Shown here piece by piece: positions 16,457 through 24,400 of a stretch of DNA of 46,956 nucleotides; the stretch's first letter is position 1, and each line of letters opens with the position of its first letter. Position numbers and translations under genes: made by a program. The notes below the pieces were generated by a model. That model was not told the origin of the DNA. It did no database searches and saw only the letters and a list, made by a program, of their open reading frames with translations. The stretch comes from Sutterella sp. Lineage in GTDB: Bacteria; Pseudomonadota; Gammaproteobacteria; Burkholderiales; Burkholderiaceae_F. The stretch covers positions 1 through 46,956 of the forward strand of contig NZ_JAUNSF010000013.1 of assembly GCF_030539355.1 (NCBI RefSeq), written 5' to 3'.

Positions 16457-16939
16457 ATGCCTGATCTCAAGGATCTGGGGCAGTTCGGGTTCAGAGTGAC
16501 GGAAGTGCCGACCCGGGACGGCTCCAGGGCGTACGTCGTCCGCAGCCCGCTCACCATCTTTGACTGCCCGGTGGAGGCTTTTTTCCAGGAAGCCGCCGGC
16601 GAATTCCGCTTTTTCGATGAAGGCTTCAATCTCCACAGCCTGCAGTCGCGCGGGATCCGCCCTGATGACATCTGGGAGGTTCTTGAAAGCAATCTTGGCA
16701 GGCTCGGAGTCACTCTGAACCCTGACGGCGAGATCAGCTACACCACGAAAGCCGCGTTCGAACCCGCTCTTGCCCATTTCATGCTTTCGATCGCCATGAT
16801 CGATGAGTGGCTTGAGGTCCGCTTCTGCCATGGACGAACCCGTGAGGAACAGCTGGCCCGGAACGCCGCCGCTTACAAAGTCAGTCATCCCCGGGACAGG
16901 ATTCCTCCGGATGCCGTCGCTCCCTTTGCGGAACGCTGA
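16457..16939 (+). CDS. DUF1828-like small protein
   Basis: 160 aa from the ATG at 16457. A GTG at 16451 that overlaps the creA stop is an alternative. The pattern SPLTIFDCPVEAFFQ, EFRFFDEGFNLHSLQSRGI and LGVTLNPDGEISY resembles the DUF1828 family, in which a short beta-sheet segment is followed by a DDG-like turn and a helical end. The function of that family is not established. There is no signal peptide or membrane segment, so it is cytoplasmic. Its base composition is visibly lower in GC than its neighbours, which suggests later acquisition. The distance to creA suggests shared transcription, but no functional link is known. Confidence 0.6.
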   Translation: MPDLKDLGQFGFRVTEVPTRDGSRAYVVRSPLTIFDCPVEAFFQEAAGEFRFFDEGFNLHSLQSRGIRPDDIWEVLESNLGRLGVTLNPDGEISYTTKAAFEPALAHFMLSIAMIDEWLEVRFCHGRTREEQLARNAAAYKVSHPRDRIPPDAVAPFAER

Positions 16940-16961
16940 ACGGGCGGATCAGTTGAGAACG

Positions 16962-16984
16962 CGCCTCATTTTTGCTGAGGCGCT
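16962..16984. terminator. Perfect 8-bp hairpin after DUF1828-like gene
   Basis: GCGCCTCA-TTTTTGC-TGAGGCGC is a perfect inverted repeat 22 nt past the stop codon. No U-tract follows it, so it may act as a weak terminator or as an element of the leader of the FeoC-like gene. Confidence 0.4.
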
Positions 16985-17060
16985 AGAATCCCGGGCATCA
17001 ACTCTCCCGGCCGGGGCCGCCGCCCCGGCCGTCCTTCGAATTCCCAGAGGACCCCCAACC

Positions 17061-17315
17061 ATGATCAACGTCAAGGATGTCCGTGCGCTCATCGCCGAGC
17101 GCCCCGGCGTGACCCTTCGTGACCTCTCCTGGCACTTCAAGGTCTCGCCCGTGATGATGGAACTGATGCTCGACAAGCTCATCGAGCGCGGCGACATCGA
17201 GAAGTTCAACCCGCCCGCCTGCTGCGGCGGCGACTGCGGCTGCCACGACGAGGGGCATCCCAAGGCCTACCGCCTCACGTTTGCCGCGCGCCAGGCGCTC
17301 GCCGCCCGCGGCTGA
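17061..17315 (+). CDS. FeoC-like winged-helix protein with four-cysteine cluster
   Basis: 84 aa from the ATG at 17061, with AGAGG 10 nt upstream. Residues 1-48 form a winged-helix pattern (VKDVRALIAERPGVTLRDLS, MMELMLDKLIERGDIEKF). A cysteine cluster follows in PACCGGDCGCH (Cys54, 55, 59, 61), then the final strand AYRLTF. This is the layout of FeoC-like regulators, small proteins that may bind an Fe-S cluster and usually accompany the FeoB ferrous iron transporter. No feoA or feoB lies in this window, so it is an orphan here. It may sense iron or oxygen, but that is inference from the family. Confidence 0.7.
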   Translation: MINVKDVRALIAERPGVTLRDLSWHFKVSPVMMELMLDKLIERGDIEKFNPPACCGGDCGCHDEGHPKAYRLTFAARQALAARG

Positions 17316-17383
17316 TCGATGATTGCGCCGGGAATTTCACCCGCGAAAAATTTCACGGTTAACAATTGGTAACGAATTCAATT

Positions 17384-17412
17384 TGCCGTGGGCGGAGCTT
17401 CCGGGCATAATT
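17384..17412 (+). promoter_or_regulatory. Sigma-70-type promoter of the structured RNA
   Basis: TTGCCG (17384-17389) and CATAAT (17407-17412) are separated by exactly 17 nt. An AT-rich stretch just upstream (17346-17383, in a GC-rich genome) looks like an UP element. Transcription should begin near 17419. No reading frame starts where this promoter points. Confidence 0.65.
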
Positions 17413-17418
17413 CGTTCT

Positions 17419-17626
17419 CGTTGTGGTTCCGGCGGGTTCTTTCGTTCCTCAGGCCGGACAGGCTCCGAAGAGCAAGTCGCTGGCGGGAGGCCGCACGGAT
17501 GCCGATCAAAAGCATCTGAGCTTTCTCAGAAAGAGTCGTCCTGACCGCGAGGAAAACCCTCCGACAACCGCAATACGAACACTGCAAAGGGTATGACCGA
17601 TCACTGGTCGTGCCCTTTTTTGTTTT
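17419..17626 (+). ncRNA. Structured small RNA gene, 6S-like architecture
   Basis: The region between the promoter at 17384-17412 and the terminator at 17590-17626 folds into a long rod whose ends pair. GTTGTGG (17421-17427) pairs with CCGCAAT (17569-17575), CGG (17431-17433) with CCG (17562-17564), GGGTT (17435-17439) with AACCC (17556-17560), and TTCCTC (17446-17451) with GAGGAA (17550-17555). Local hairpins follow inside: GATGC/GCATC (17509-17527 region) and CTTTC/GAAAG. A closed irregular rod of about 160-200 nt with paired ends is what 6S RNA looks like, and its 6S RNA role would be to bind sigma-70 RNA polymerase. No sequence-level match could be checked. A riboswitch leader for the downstream transporter is the main alternative, but that gene seems to have its own promoter after the terminator. 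Confidence 0.6.
17590..17626 (+). terminator. Strong intrinsic terminator of the structured RNA
   Basis: GGGTATGACC-GATCACT-GGTCGTGCCC forms a 10-bp stem (two G-U pairs) and is followed by TTTTTTGTTTT. It is one of the cleanest terminators in the window. Confidence 0.85.
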
Positions 17627-17736
17627 CCCGCGGCGCCCCCGGCGGACCGGAGTGGGCGCATAATGCGCGCTCTGACAAGCTCCGGGTTAACCCGGATATC
17701 CCCTCCCTTTCCCTGAAGTCCGGTCCTCCTCCCGCC

Positions 17737-18918
17737 ATGATCCCGAAGCACGTTCTCGCGCTCTCCCTCGGCACCCTTGCGCTCGGCATCGCCGAGTTCG
17801 CGATGATGAGCATTCTGCTGCCCGCAGCGGAGGGGCTCGGCGTCTCCGTCCCGGAGGCCGGGCACTTCATCTCGGCCTACGCGACCGGCGTCTGCGCGGG
17901 CGTGGCGCTGATGGTGACGGTGGCGCGCGGCATGCCGCTCAGAACGCTCCTCCTCGTGATCGTCGGGCTCATCTGCGCGGGCAACGCCCTCACGATCCTT
18001 GCGCCGGACTATCACCTGATGATCGTCTCGCGCTTCATCGCGGGTCTGCCGCACGGGGCATTCTTCGGCGTGGGCTCGATCGTCTGCACGCAGCTCGCGG
18101 CCCCCGGCCGGGCCTCGCGGGACGTGTGCCTGATGGTGGCCGGCATGACGGTCGCGAACCTCGCGGGCGTGCCGCTCTCGAGCTTCCTCGCCTGGGCGGT
18201 CTCCTGGCGGTGCGCCTTCGCGATCGCCGCGGTGCTCGCGCTCGCGGTCTTCGCCGCCGTCCGCCTCTGGGTGCCGCCGCTGCCGGCGCTCCCGAACAAG
18301 GGGTTCGCCGCGCAGTTCCGCTTTCTCACGCACTTCGAGCCCTGGCTCGTCTTCGGCGCGATCGGGCTCGGCAACGGCGGCTTCTTCGCCTACTACTCGT
18401 ACGTCAACCCCGTGATGGAGCACGTGGCCGGGATCCCGGCCTCGATGATGTCGGTCGTCATCACCGTGGCGGGCGCCGCGATGGTCTTCGGCAACCTCTT
18501 CTGCGCGCGGCTCTCGTCGCGCTTCTCCGACCCCGCGCTCGCGGCGGCCGGCCAGGGGACGCTCTTTCTCGGGCTCGTCGCCCTCTTCTTCGTCGCCCAA
18601 TGGGCTCCGGCGGCGGTGGCGCTCACGGCGCTCGTCGCGGGCTGCGTCTTCTTCATCTCGGGCCCCGAGCAGGTGATGGTGCTCGAGAACGCGAAGGAGG
18701 GCAAGCTCCTCGCCGCGGCCCTCGCGCAGTGCTCCTTCAACGCGGGCAACGCCATCGGCGCGTGGCTCGGGGGCCTCCCCATCGAGTCGGGCGAGCCCGC
18801 GAACTGGGCGGCGCTTCCCGGCATCTTCCTCGCACTCGCGGGCTTCGGGCTCCTCTTCGCGAAGTGGCTCATCCACTCGGCGCGCAGACGCGAGCGCCGG
18901 GCGGCAAGGGCGGAATAA
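17737..18918 (+). CDS. MFS transporter, AraJ-like sugar/drug efflux type
   Basis: 393 aa from the ATG at 17737. An upstream in-frame start at 17593 would run through the RNA terminator and was rejected. Twelve hydrophobic segments are visible. MIPKHVLALSLGTLALGIAEFAMM at the start and RFIAGLPHGAFFGVGSIV (motif C region) match the AraJ/YdhP branch of the drug:H+ antiporter-1 MFS family. A GPEQVMVLENAKEGKLLAAAL segment fits the second half of this branch. It sits in the inner membrane and probably exports a sugar-like or aromatic compound. The substrate is unknown. The CATAAT at about 17659 inside a GCGC palindrome may be its own promoter. It converges with the next gene, the stops lying 10 nt apart. 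Confidence 0.85.
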   Translation: MIPKHVLALSLGTLALGIAEFAMMSILLPAAEGLGVSVPEAGHFISAYATGVCAGVALMVTVARGMPLRTLLLVIVGLICAGNALTILAPDYHLMIVSRFIAGLPHGAFFGVGSIVCTQLAAPGRASRDVCLMVAGMTVANLAGVPLSSFLAWAVSWRCAFAIAAVLALAVFAAVRLWVPPLPALPNKGFAAQFRFLTHFEPWLVFGAIGLGNGGFFAYYSYVNPVMEHVAGIPASMMSVVITVAGAAMVFGNLFCARLSSRFSDPALAAAGQGTLFLGLVALFFVAQWAPAAVALTALVAGCVFFISGPEQVMVLENAKEGKLLAAALAQCSFNAGNAIGAWLGGLPIESGEPANWAALPGIFLALAGFGLLFAKWLIHSARRRERRAARAE

Positions 18919-18928
18919 AGTGGGCTGA

Positions 18929-19375
18929 TCAGCCTTCGGAAGGCTTCTTTTCCTCAGCGGCCTTCTTTTCCTCGGCGGCCTTTGCGAGCTCCGCGGCCGC
19001 CTTCTCCTCGGCGATCCTCGCGCGGGCCTCGGCGCGCTTCTGCCTGGCCTCGACAAAGAGCCGCACCGTGTCCCAGTTCACGACGAACATGAGCGCCACG
19101 ACAGCGAGGCCCTGGAAGATCCAGGCCGACCAGGCGAAGACGGTCGTCGTCGTGGCCGACCCCCAGAAGGCGAGGAAGAATTCCTGCGCGCCGGCGCCGG
19201 TCGTGAAGGCGTGGACCGCGAGCAGCAGGAGCGAGACGCCGTAGCAGCACCAGGCCGCGCGCATCGCGCGCTTCTGCCCCTCCCACTTGAGCGGCCTCAG
19301 CCTCAGGATCATCAGGATGATCACGGGGATGAGGAAGGGACTCGCGATGATGAGGGTGCTGAGGATGAACTGCAT
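18929..19375 (-). CDS. Small membrane protein with charged coiled-coil tail
   Basis: 148 aa. Three hydrophobic segments are visible at about residues 4-25, 42-60 and 80-100. They are followed by a long Ala/Glu/Lys-rich helix (RQKRAEARARIAEEKAAAELAKA...) that reaches the C-terminus. I do not recognise a family. The layout suggests an inner-membrane anchor with a cytoplasmic coiled-coil arm. The start at 19375 has no strong ribosome-binding site. It lies downstream of cstA on the same strand, past a terminator, so it is probably a separate transcript. Confidence 0.65.
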   Translation of the reverse strand: MQFILSTLIIASPFLIPVIILMILRLRPLKWEGQKRAMRAAWCCYGVSLLLLAVHAFTTGAGAQEFFLAFWGSATTTTVFAWSAWIFQGLAVVALMFVVNWDTVRLFVEARQKRAEARARIAEEKAAAELAKAAEEKKAAEEKKPSEG

Positions 19376-19479
19376 GGTCTTGTGCGGGTTTTCTGGGGAG
19401 GCGGCGCCGGGGGATCCCGGCGGCCGGAGCGGATTTTACGGGATGGGCCGGGCCTGGGCAGGAAATCCGGACAAGGAAA

Positions 19480-19511
19480 CGCCCCGGACTCCTTCAAGGA
19501 GAACGGGGCGC
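19480..19511 (-). terminator. Intrinsic terminator of cstA
   Basis: On the minus strand, CGCCCCG-TTCTCCTT-GA-AGGAG-TC-CGGGGCG is followed by TTTCCTTGT. It lies about 65 nt after the cstA stop. Confidence 0.7.
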
Positions 19512-19577
19512 GAAGCGGATTCACCTTGTCAGGAGCGTCCGGCCCCGGAGGTCCGGGAACGCATCCTGTCAGAGGAA

Positions 19578-21248
19578 TCAGGCCTTTTCAGCCTTGGGCG
19601 TGCTGATGAGCTTGCCGACGCAGTGGTAGACCACGAGGAGGGCGAGAATGATCAGCGCGAAGGCGACGATCATCTGGAGGCCGCCGACCATGAACACGAA
19701 CGTGCCGTCGGCGATCTGGCGGAAGATCTTGATGAGCGACTGCACGAGCGCGGTCATCGTGACGATGAACATGAAGGTCATCGGGATGTAGAGCATCCAG
19801 CCCTTGCGGCCGGTGGCCTTCAGGAACACGGCGAGGCCGGTGAGCACGAGCGCGGCGAGCAGCTGGTTCGCGGAGCCGAAGAGCGGCCAGACGGACATGT
19901 AGCCGGCGAGGCAGAGCGCGTAGCCCGCGACCAGGGTGATGACGGTCGAGACGACGGTGTTCATGAAGAACTTCTGGATCGGGCTGGCCTTCTGACCCTC
20001 GGACGGGGTGAAGAACTCCTGCAGCGACATGCGGCCGATGCGGGCCACGGCGTCAACCGAGGTCAGAGCGAGGGCGGAGACGCACATCGTCAGGATGCAC
20101 TGGGCGATGTTGGTCGGGACGCCGAAGATCTCCGTGAGGAAGCCGGCGACCGAGGCCGAGAAGGTCTGGAACGGGGTGCCGGCGGGCAGGACGCCGTTGC
20201 TGGCGGCCGCGCAGACGACGACGAGCGAGACGATGCCGAGGACGACCTCAATGCACATCGAGCCGTAGCCGACGAGGCGCATGTGGGTTTCGTTCGCGAT
20301 CATCTTCGACGACGTGCCCGAGCTCACGAGCGAGTGGAAGCCGGAGACGGCACCGCAGGCGATCGTGACGAAGAGAATCGGGAAGAGGTCGAGGTTCTTG
20401 ACTTCCCAGCCGACGAAGGCGGGCATGTTGAGCGTCGGGTTCTGGATGAACACGCCGAGCACGCCGCAGATGATCATGCCGATCAGGAGGAACATCGAGA
20501 GGTAGTCGCGCGGCTGCTTGAGGAGCCACATCGGGCAGACCGAGGCGGCGAAGAGGTACGCGAAGACGACGTAGCGCCAGGTCTCACGGTCGAGGTAGAG
20601 CGGGAACATGATGCCGAGGGTCATCATGACGACCATCAGAATGACGCCGACGACGAACTGGAAGCCGCCGCTCGGACGGATGAACTTCATGAAGCAGCCG
20701 AAGGCGACGGCGCCGACCATGTAGATCATGGAGATCGAGGCCGCGGCGGCGTTCGGCATGATCTGCGAGCCGTCCTTGGCGAAGCCGTTGAAGGTGCCGG
20801 CGACCATGTCGCAGAAGGCGGCGATCACGAGGAGCGTGAAGAGCCAGCAGAAGAAGAGGAAGAGGCGGCGGCCCGTGCGGCCGATGTAGGCCTCAATGAT
20901 CATGCCGATCGACTTGCCGCCGTTCTTGACGGAGGCGTAGAGGGTCGTGAAGTCCTGGACGGCGCCGAAGAACACGCCGCCGACGAGCATCCAGAGCAGA
21001 GCCGGGAGCCAGCCGAACATGGCCGCGATGATCGGGCCGGTGACCGGGCCCGCGCCCGTGATCGAGGTGAACTGGTGCGCGAACACTGTCCACTTGTTGG
21101 CGGGAGCGTAGTCACCGCCGGACTTCTCCATGGCCGGAGTCGGCCTCTTGGGATCGATCCCCCAGGTCTTCTCGAGCCAGCGGGCATAGCCGAAATAGCC
21201 GCAGGCAAGGACGACCAGAGCGATCAGCATCATTGTCAGACCGTTCAT
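19578..21248 (-). CDS. cstA: CstA-family carbon starvation transporter, short form
   Basis: 556 aa with AAGGAATT before the ATG. The sequence is membrane-embedded almost throughout. The family signature is clear: HQFTSITGAGPVTGPIIAAMFGW near residue 57, then GGVFFGAVQDFTTLYAS, ACGAVSGFHSLVSSGTSSK, and GYMSVWPLFGSANQLLAAL. CstA/BtsT proteins import peptides or pyruvate; E. coli BtsT is a pyruvate:H+ symporter and CstA imports peptides and pyruvate. This protein is about 150 residues shorter than the E. coli forms and matches the compact class common in anaerobes. With ppsA and ppsR elsewhere in the window it may supply pyruvate for gluconeogenesis. That link is inference. Confidence 0.92.
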   Translation of the reverse strand: MNGLTMMLIALVVLACGYFGYARWLEKTWGIDPKRPTPAMEKSGGDYAPANKWTVFAHQFTSITGAGPVTGPIIAAMFGWLPALLWMLVGGVFFGAVQDFTTLYASVKNGGKSIGMIIEAYIGRTGRRLFLFFCWLFTLLVIAAFCDMVAGTFNGFAKDGSQIMPNAAAASISMIYMVGAVAFGCFMKFIRPSGGFQFVVGVILMVVMMTLGIMFPLYLDRETWRYVVFAYLFAASVCPMWLLKQPRDYLSMFLLIGMIICGVLGVFIQNPTLNMPAFVGWEVKNLDLFPILFVTIACGAVSGFHSLVSSGTSSKMIANETHMRLVGYGSMCIEVVLGIVSLVVVCAAASNGVLPAGTPFQTFSASVAGFLTEIFGVPTNIAQCILTMCVSALALTSVDAVARIGRMSLQEFFTPSEGQKASPIQKFFMNTVVSTVITLVAGYALCLAGYMSVWPLFGSANQLLAALVLTGLAVFLKATGRKGWMLYIPMTFMFIVTMTALVQSLIKIFRQIADGTFVFMVGGLQMIVAFALIILALLVVYHCVGKLISTPKAEKA

Positions 21249-21729
21249 TTTGTCTGAATTCCTTGTAGTTATTGAAAAAAGTTGGATTGTTCCGGGTCCG
21301 GTGCGGGGACCATAGGGAGAGAGAAACGTCCCCGAAGCATCAGACAGTTAAGCCGCGGACGGCGGGACCCGTCGCGGCATTAGGCGAATACTACGGATGA
21401 GGCACAAGGAAAGCAAATGCAACTTTGAGCTTTGAGATTCCCTTGCATACTGATTTTTATAGATTCATGGTTGCAAGATCGTTTCACTCGCTCAAAACAG
21501 CAAGCATGCTCTGAAGGATGCGTCAACACGTATAAGCAGAACACCCTATAGGACTTTCCCCACCAGCAACTCTGATCGTCTCGCAGAAGCAAATTTTCGG
21601 CAGATTCGGAAAGAATTCCGCCCCTTTCGAGGAGATTCCGTGGGTTGGTTTCGCAACCCGTCCGTTTTCGCTTGATCCTGGATCTGCAGGAACCGCGGGT
21701 ATTGCAGAAAAATGACGGCCGTTTACAGC
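21249..21729. other. 480-nt intergenic region, lower GC than neighbours
   Basis: The first 130 nt should hold the cstA promoter and leader, including a GGGGAC/GTCCCC pair. From about 21390 to 21600 the GC content drops well below the window average. A GGGTTG-GTTTCG-CAACCC hairpin at 21642-21659 is followed by GTCCGTTTTCG, which could end a plus-strand transcript. A 70-codon open frame on the minus strand (21380-21592) has no ribosome-binding site and odd composition, so I do not call it. Confidence 0.5.
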
Positions 21730-22929
21730 TCAGAGTGTCCTGCGGCGGGCGGCGAGGAGCCCCGCGGCGGCCCAGAGCACGATGACGAGCGCGAAGAACG
21801 CGAAGGAGGCACCCCAGCCGCCCGTGCCCTCGAGGAGCACGGCGAAGACCCAGGGGCCGAGCCCGGCGCCGAGGTAGCCGATGCCTTGGGCCATACTCGA
21901 GATGCCGAGCATGCGGCGCCCGTCCGGGGACTTCCCGGCCATCAGGAGAAACGCCGCCGAGAGCATCGCTCCCTGCGAGGCGCCCGCGGCGACGGACGCG
22001 GGGAGCATCCAGGGGCCGCCCGCGAGCCAGCCGGCGAAGCCCGCGAGGTACGTGACCGAGAGAAGGATCTCGGCCGCGACCTCATTTCCGACCAGGCGGA
22101 AGAACCGCGCCGTGAACATCGAGGCCGGAAGGCCCGAGAAGAGGAAGACGAAGATCCAGACGCCCGTCTCCGCGGGGCTCATGCCCTGCCGCTGCCACCA
22201 GACGGGCATCCAGGCCGCGGCGGTGTAGATGAGGAGCGACTGCAGGCCCATCACCGCGGTGAGGCACCAGGCAAGGGGCTTGCCGAAGAGTTCGCGCAGC
22301 ACGCCCCGCCCGTCCGTCCCCGGAGCGGGACCTCCGGCCGTCAGACCACGCGAGCCCGCGGCCCAGAGGAGCGCCGCGGCGAGCGTCGCCGCCGCCCAGA
22401 AGCCGAAGGGCCCGGCGAGCGTTCCCGCGAGACCGAGGAGCGGCGCCGACAGCAGCCCGCCCGCGGCGCCCGAGAAGCCGATCATGCCGGTGTAGAGGCC
22501 CATGCGGGAGCCGATTTTTCCAGGCCAGGCGGACTTCACGACGACGGGCGCCATGACGTTCAGAAGCGCGATGCCGGCGCCGATCATGAGGGTTGCGGCG
22601 AGGAGCACCGCGTAGCCTTCGACCAGGCGCAGCGCCGCTCCTGCCGAAAGTATGAGGAGCGCGGCGAGCATGCCGCGCGCGAGGCCGCAGCGCCGCACGA
22701 GCGCGGGCGCGAGGAAGGAGAAGCCGCCGAAGGCAGCGACGGGGAGCGCCGTGATGAGTCCGTAGGCGGCGAGGTCCGCCCGGGCCCACTCGCGGACGGC
22801 CTCGGCCACCGGCCCCACGGCCGTGACGGGCCCTCGCATCACGAAGGCGGCGAAGAGGAGCGCCGCGAGCAGCAGCCCCCCGGCGGGGGCTGCGGAGGCC
22901 GCGTCATGCGCGGAGGCGGACGAATTCAT
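21730..22929 (-). CDS. MFS transporter, CynX/NimT family
   Basis: 399 aa from the ATG at 22929. A GTG at 22953 is a poorer alternative. Twelve hydrophobic segments are visible. The region RGPVTAVGPVAEAVREW just after the first helix matches the CynX/NimT (cyanate/nitroimidazole) branch, where a similar R-x-P-x-T-x-x-x-P pattern follows helix 1. MFS motif A appears in the form LVRRCGLARG. The C-terminal half has GMSPAETGVWIFVFLFSGLPAS. The substrate is unknown. The composition is very GC- and Ala-rich, like its neighbours. It is followed by no clear terminator on its own strand. Confidence 0.82.
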   Translation of the reverse strand: MNSSASAHDAASAAPAGGLLLAALLFAAFVMRGPVTAVGPVAEAVREWARADLAAYGLITALPVAAFGGFSFLAPALVRRCGLARGMLAALLILSAGAALRLVEGYAVLLAATLMIGAGIALLNVMAPVVVKSAWPGKIGSRMGLYTGMIGFSGAAGGLLSAPLLGLAGTLAGPFGFWAAATLAAALLWAAGSRGLTAGGPAPGTDGRGVLRELFGKPLAWCLTAVMGLQSLLIYTAAAWMPVWWQRQGMSPAETGVWIFVFLFSGLPASMFTARFFRLVGNEVAAEILLSVTYLAGFAGWLAGGPWMLPASVAAGASQGAMLSAAFLLMAGKSPDGRRMLGISSMAQGIGYLGAGLGPWVFAVLLEGTGGWGASFAFFALVIVLWAAAGLLAARRRTL

Positions 22930-23201
22930 TGGGTGAAGTCTCGAAAAAGCCACGCCGGAGGCAGGCGGGCGGCGGTTCGAAAAGACGGAAAAATCAAGAA
23001 AATGTATGGCGGTGACGTGATTCGTTACCTTTCACGCCGCCCCCGGGCTCAATGCCGTCGGAGGCTGCGCTATTGTTACCATCAGTGAAGAATTTTGCTC
23101 CGCGGCCCCGGCCGCGGGAAGCCCGGAGCGCCCGCTCCCTTCCCTCCTTGAGGGGGAAGACCGGCGGCGGGGCTCCGTAAACAAAGAAGGAAATAACGAA
23201 A

Positions 23202-23732
23202 ATGACAAGGAACGCTACGCTCACCGCCGCCGCGGTCATCTCGGCCGCCCTCGCCCTCGGCGGCTGCGCCAATGACGGTGCGCTGTACCGCGCGGACACC
23301 TACACGGCCGGTCAGGTGAACCGCGTTCAGGAGGTCAACACGGTCGAGATCATCGGCATCGCCCCGGCGCGCGTCGCCGTCTCGAACCAGAGCAACCGCC
23401 AGACCGCCCAGATCGCCGGCGCCGTGCTCGGCGCCATCGCCGGCGCCGCCATCGGCAGCCACAACAACCACTCGGGCCATGCCCGTGCCCTCGGCGGCGT
23501 CGCCGGCGGCGCGGTCGGCGCGCTCGCGGGCGACGCCATCGCCGGTCCCGACACGACCTACACCGACGGCGTGCAGATCACCTTCAAGAACGCCGGCGGC
23601 CGCGTGCTGCAGACCGCCCAGGTCGGCCGTCCGTGCGAATTCAAGTACGGCACCGCCGTGATGGTCTCGCCCACCCCGGCCGAGGCCCGCATCCAGCCGA
23701 ACAACCCGTACGGCTGCGGCACGGCGCAGTGA
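23202..23732 (+). CDS. Outer-membrane lipoprotein with glycine-zipper domain (SlyB/PcpY-like)
   Basis: 176 aa with AAGGAAATAACG before the ATG. The lipobox LALGGC places the lipid on Cys22. The middle holds a glycine-zipper pair, IAGAVLGAIAGAAIGS and ALGGVAGGAVGALAGDAIAG (residues about 70-110), a 2TM glycine-zipper typical of SlyB/PcpY/Rick_17kDa-type proteins. The C-terminal beta-rich part has DGVQITFKNAGGRVLQTAQ and GRPCEFKYGTAVMVS. SlyB-type proteins support outer-membrane integrity, in some species under PhoPQ control. A second lipoprotein gene follows after 42 nt, so the two form an operon ending in a strong terminator. Confidence 0.85.
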   Translation: MTRNATLTAAAVISAALALGGCANDGALYRADTYTAGQVNRVQEVNTVEIIGIAPARVAVSNQSNRQTAQIAGAVLGAIAGAAIGSHNNHSGHARALGGVAGGAVGALAGDAIAGPDTTYTDGVQITFKNAGGRVLQTAQVGRPCEFKYGTAVMVSPTPAEARIQPNNPYGCGTAQ

Positions 23733-23774
23733 CTGACTCCGCGCATGTGACCGTTTCCTGAGGAATTTACTGAA

Positions 23775-24314
23775 ATGCTGAAGAAATCTTTCACCCCTGC
23801 CGCGCTCGCCCTTTCGATCGCCGCGGCGCTCCTCGCCACGGGCTGCTCGTCGACCCGCATGAACCCCTCCGCGCTCCCTCCGGGAACGTCGCAGATGAAT
23901 CCTGCGCAGGCTGAGTACAACACCCAGGCGATCGAGGCCGCCACCCGTCAGATGCAGGACGAGGCCCGTGCGAAGGAGGCCGCCCGCGCCGCCGCCGCCG
24001 AGCAGGCCGCCAAGGCCAAGGCCGCTTCCGAGGCGAAGGTCCGCGAGCAGAACGCCCGCGCGGCCCGCGTGCGCGCCGAGCAGAAGGCCGCCGCCGACAA
24101 GGCGAAGGCCGAGCGCCAGGCGAAGCTCAACGCCTACGAGGACAAGGCCCGCGAGCTCGAGATCGAGATGAAGCAGCTTGACGTCGACGCCCGCCGCGCC
24201 GAGGTCGAGGGCGTCACCGCGGACAGCAAGGCCCGCTCCGAGCTCGCCCGCGACCGCGCCCAGCTCGAGCTCGAGCGCACCCGCGCCGAGATCGACAAGC
24301 TCCGCAAGGAGTGA
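23775..24314 (+). CDS. Lipoprotein with long Ala/Lys/Glu coiled coil
   Basis: 179 aa with GAGGAATTTACTGAA before the ATG. A signal peptide ends in ATGCSS, so Cys24 should be lipidated. From about residue 50 to the end the sequence is one continuous charged helix (ARAKEAARAAAAEQAAKAKAA... ELARDRAQLELERTRAEIDKL), a strong coiled coil. I do not recognise a named family. Similar proteins act as periplasmic spacers or bind peptidoglycan, as Lpp and TolA do. It follows the glycine-zipper lipoprotein in the same operon and may reach from the outer membrane to peptidoglycan next to it, which is inference. Confidence 0.75.
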   Translation: MLKKSFTPAALALSIAAALLATGCSSTRMNPSALPPGTSQMNPAQAEYNTQAIEAATRQMQDEARAKEAARAAAAEQAAKAKAASEAKVREQNARAARVRAEQKAAADKAKAERQAKLNAYEDKARELEIEMKQLDVDARRAEVEGVTADSKARSELARDRAQLELERTRAEIDKLRKE

Positions 24315-24350
24315 CCGCTCGGCTTCACTCCTGAAGTGACCGCCTGAAGA

Positions 24351-24389
24351 AGAGCGCCGCCCGGTTTTCCGGACGGCGCTTTTGGTTTT
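24351..24389 (+). terminator. Intrinsic terminator of the lipoprotein operon
   Basis: AGCGCCG-CCCGG-TTTT-CCGG-ACGGCGCT is followed by TTTGGTTTT. It ends the plus-strand operon just before the convergent tamB. Confidence 0.85.
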
Positions 24390-24400
24390 CAGGGGATGCC

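Noticed and set aside
17323..17544. 73-codon plus-strand frame inside the structured RNA region
   Set aside because: Its start lies upstream of the RNA promoter, it has no ribosome-binding site, and the region is explained by paired RNA.
19287..21257. 656-codon plus-strand frame
   Set aside because: It is antisense to cstA, whose membrane protein signature is unambiguous.
21380..21592. 70-codon minus-strand frame with five cysteines
   Set aside because: No ribosome-binding site, no plausible fold, and it lies in a low-GC intergenic region.
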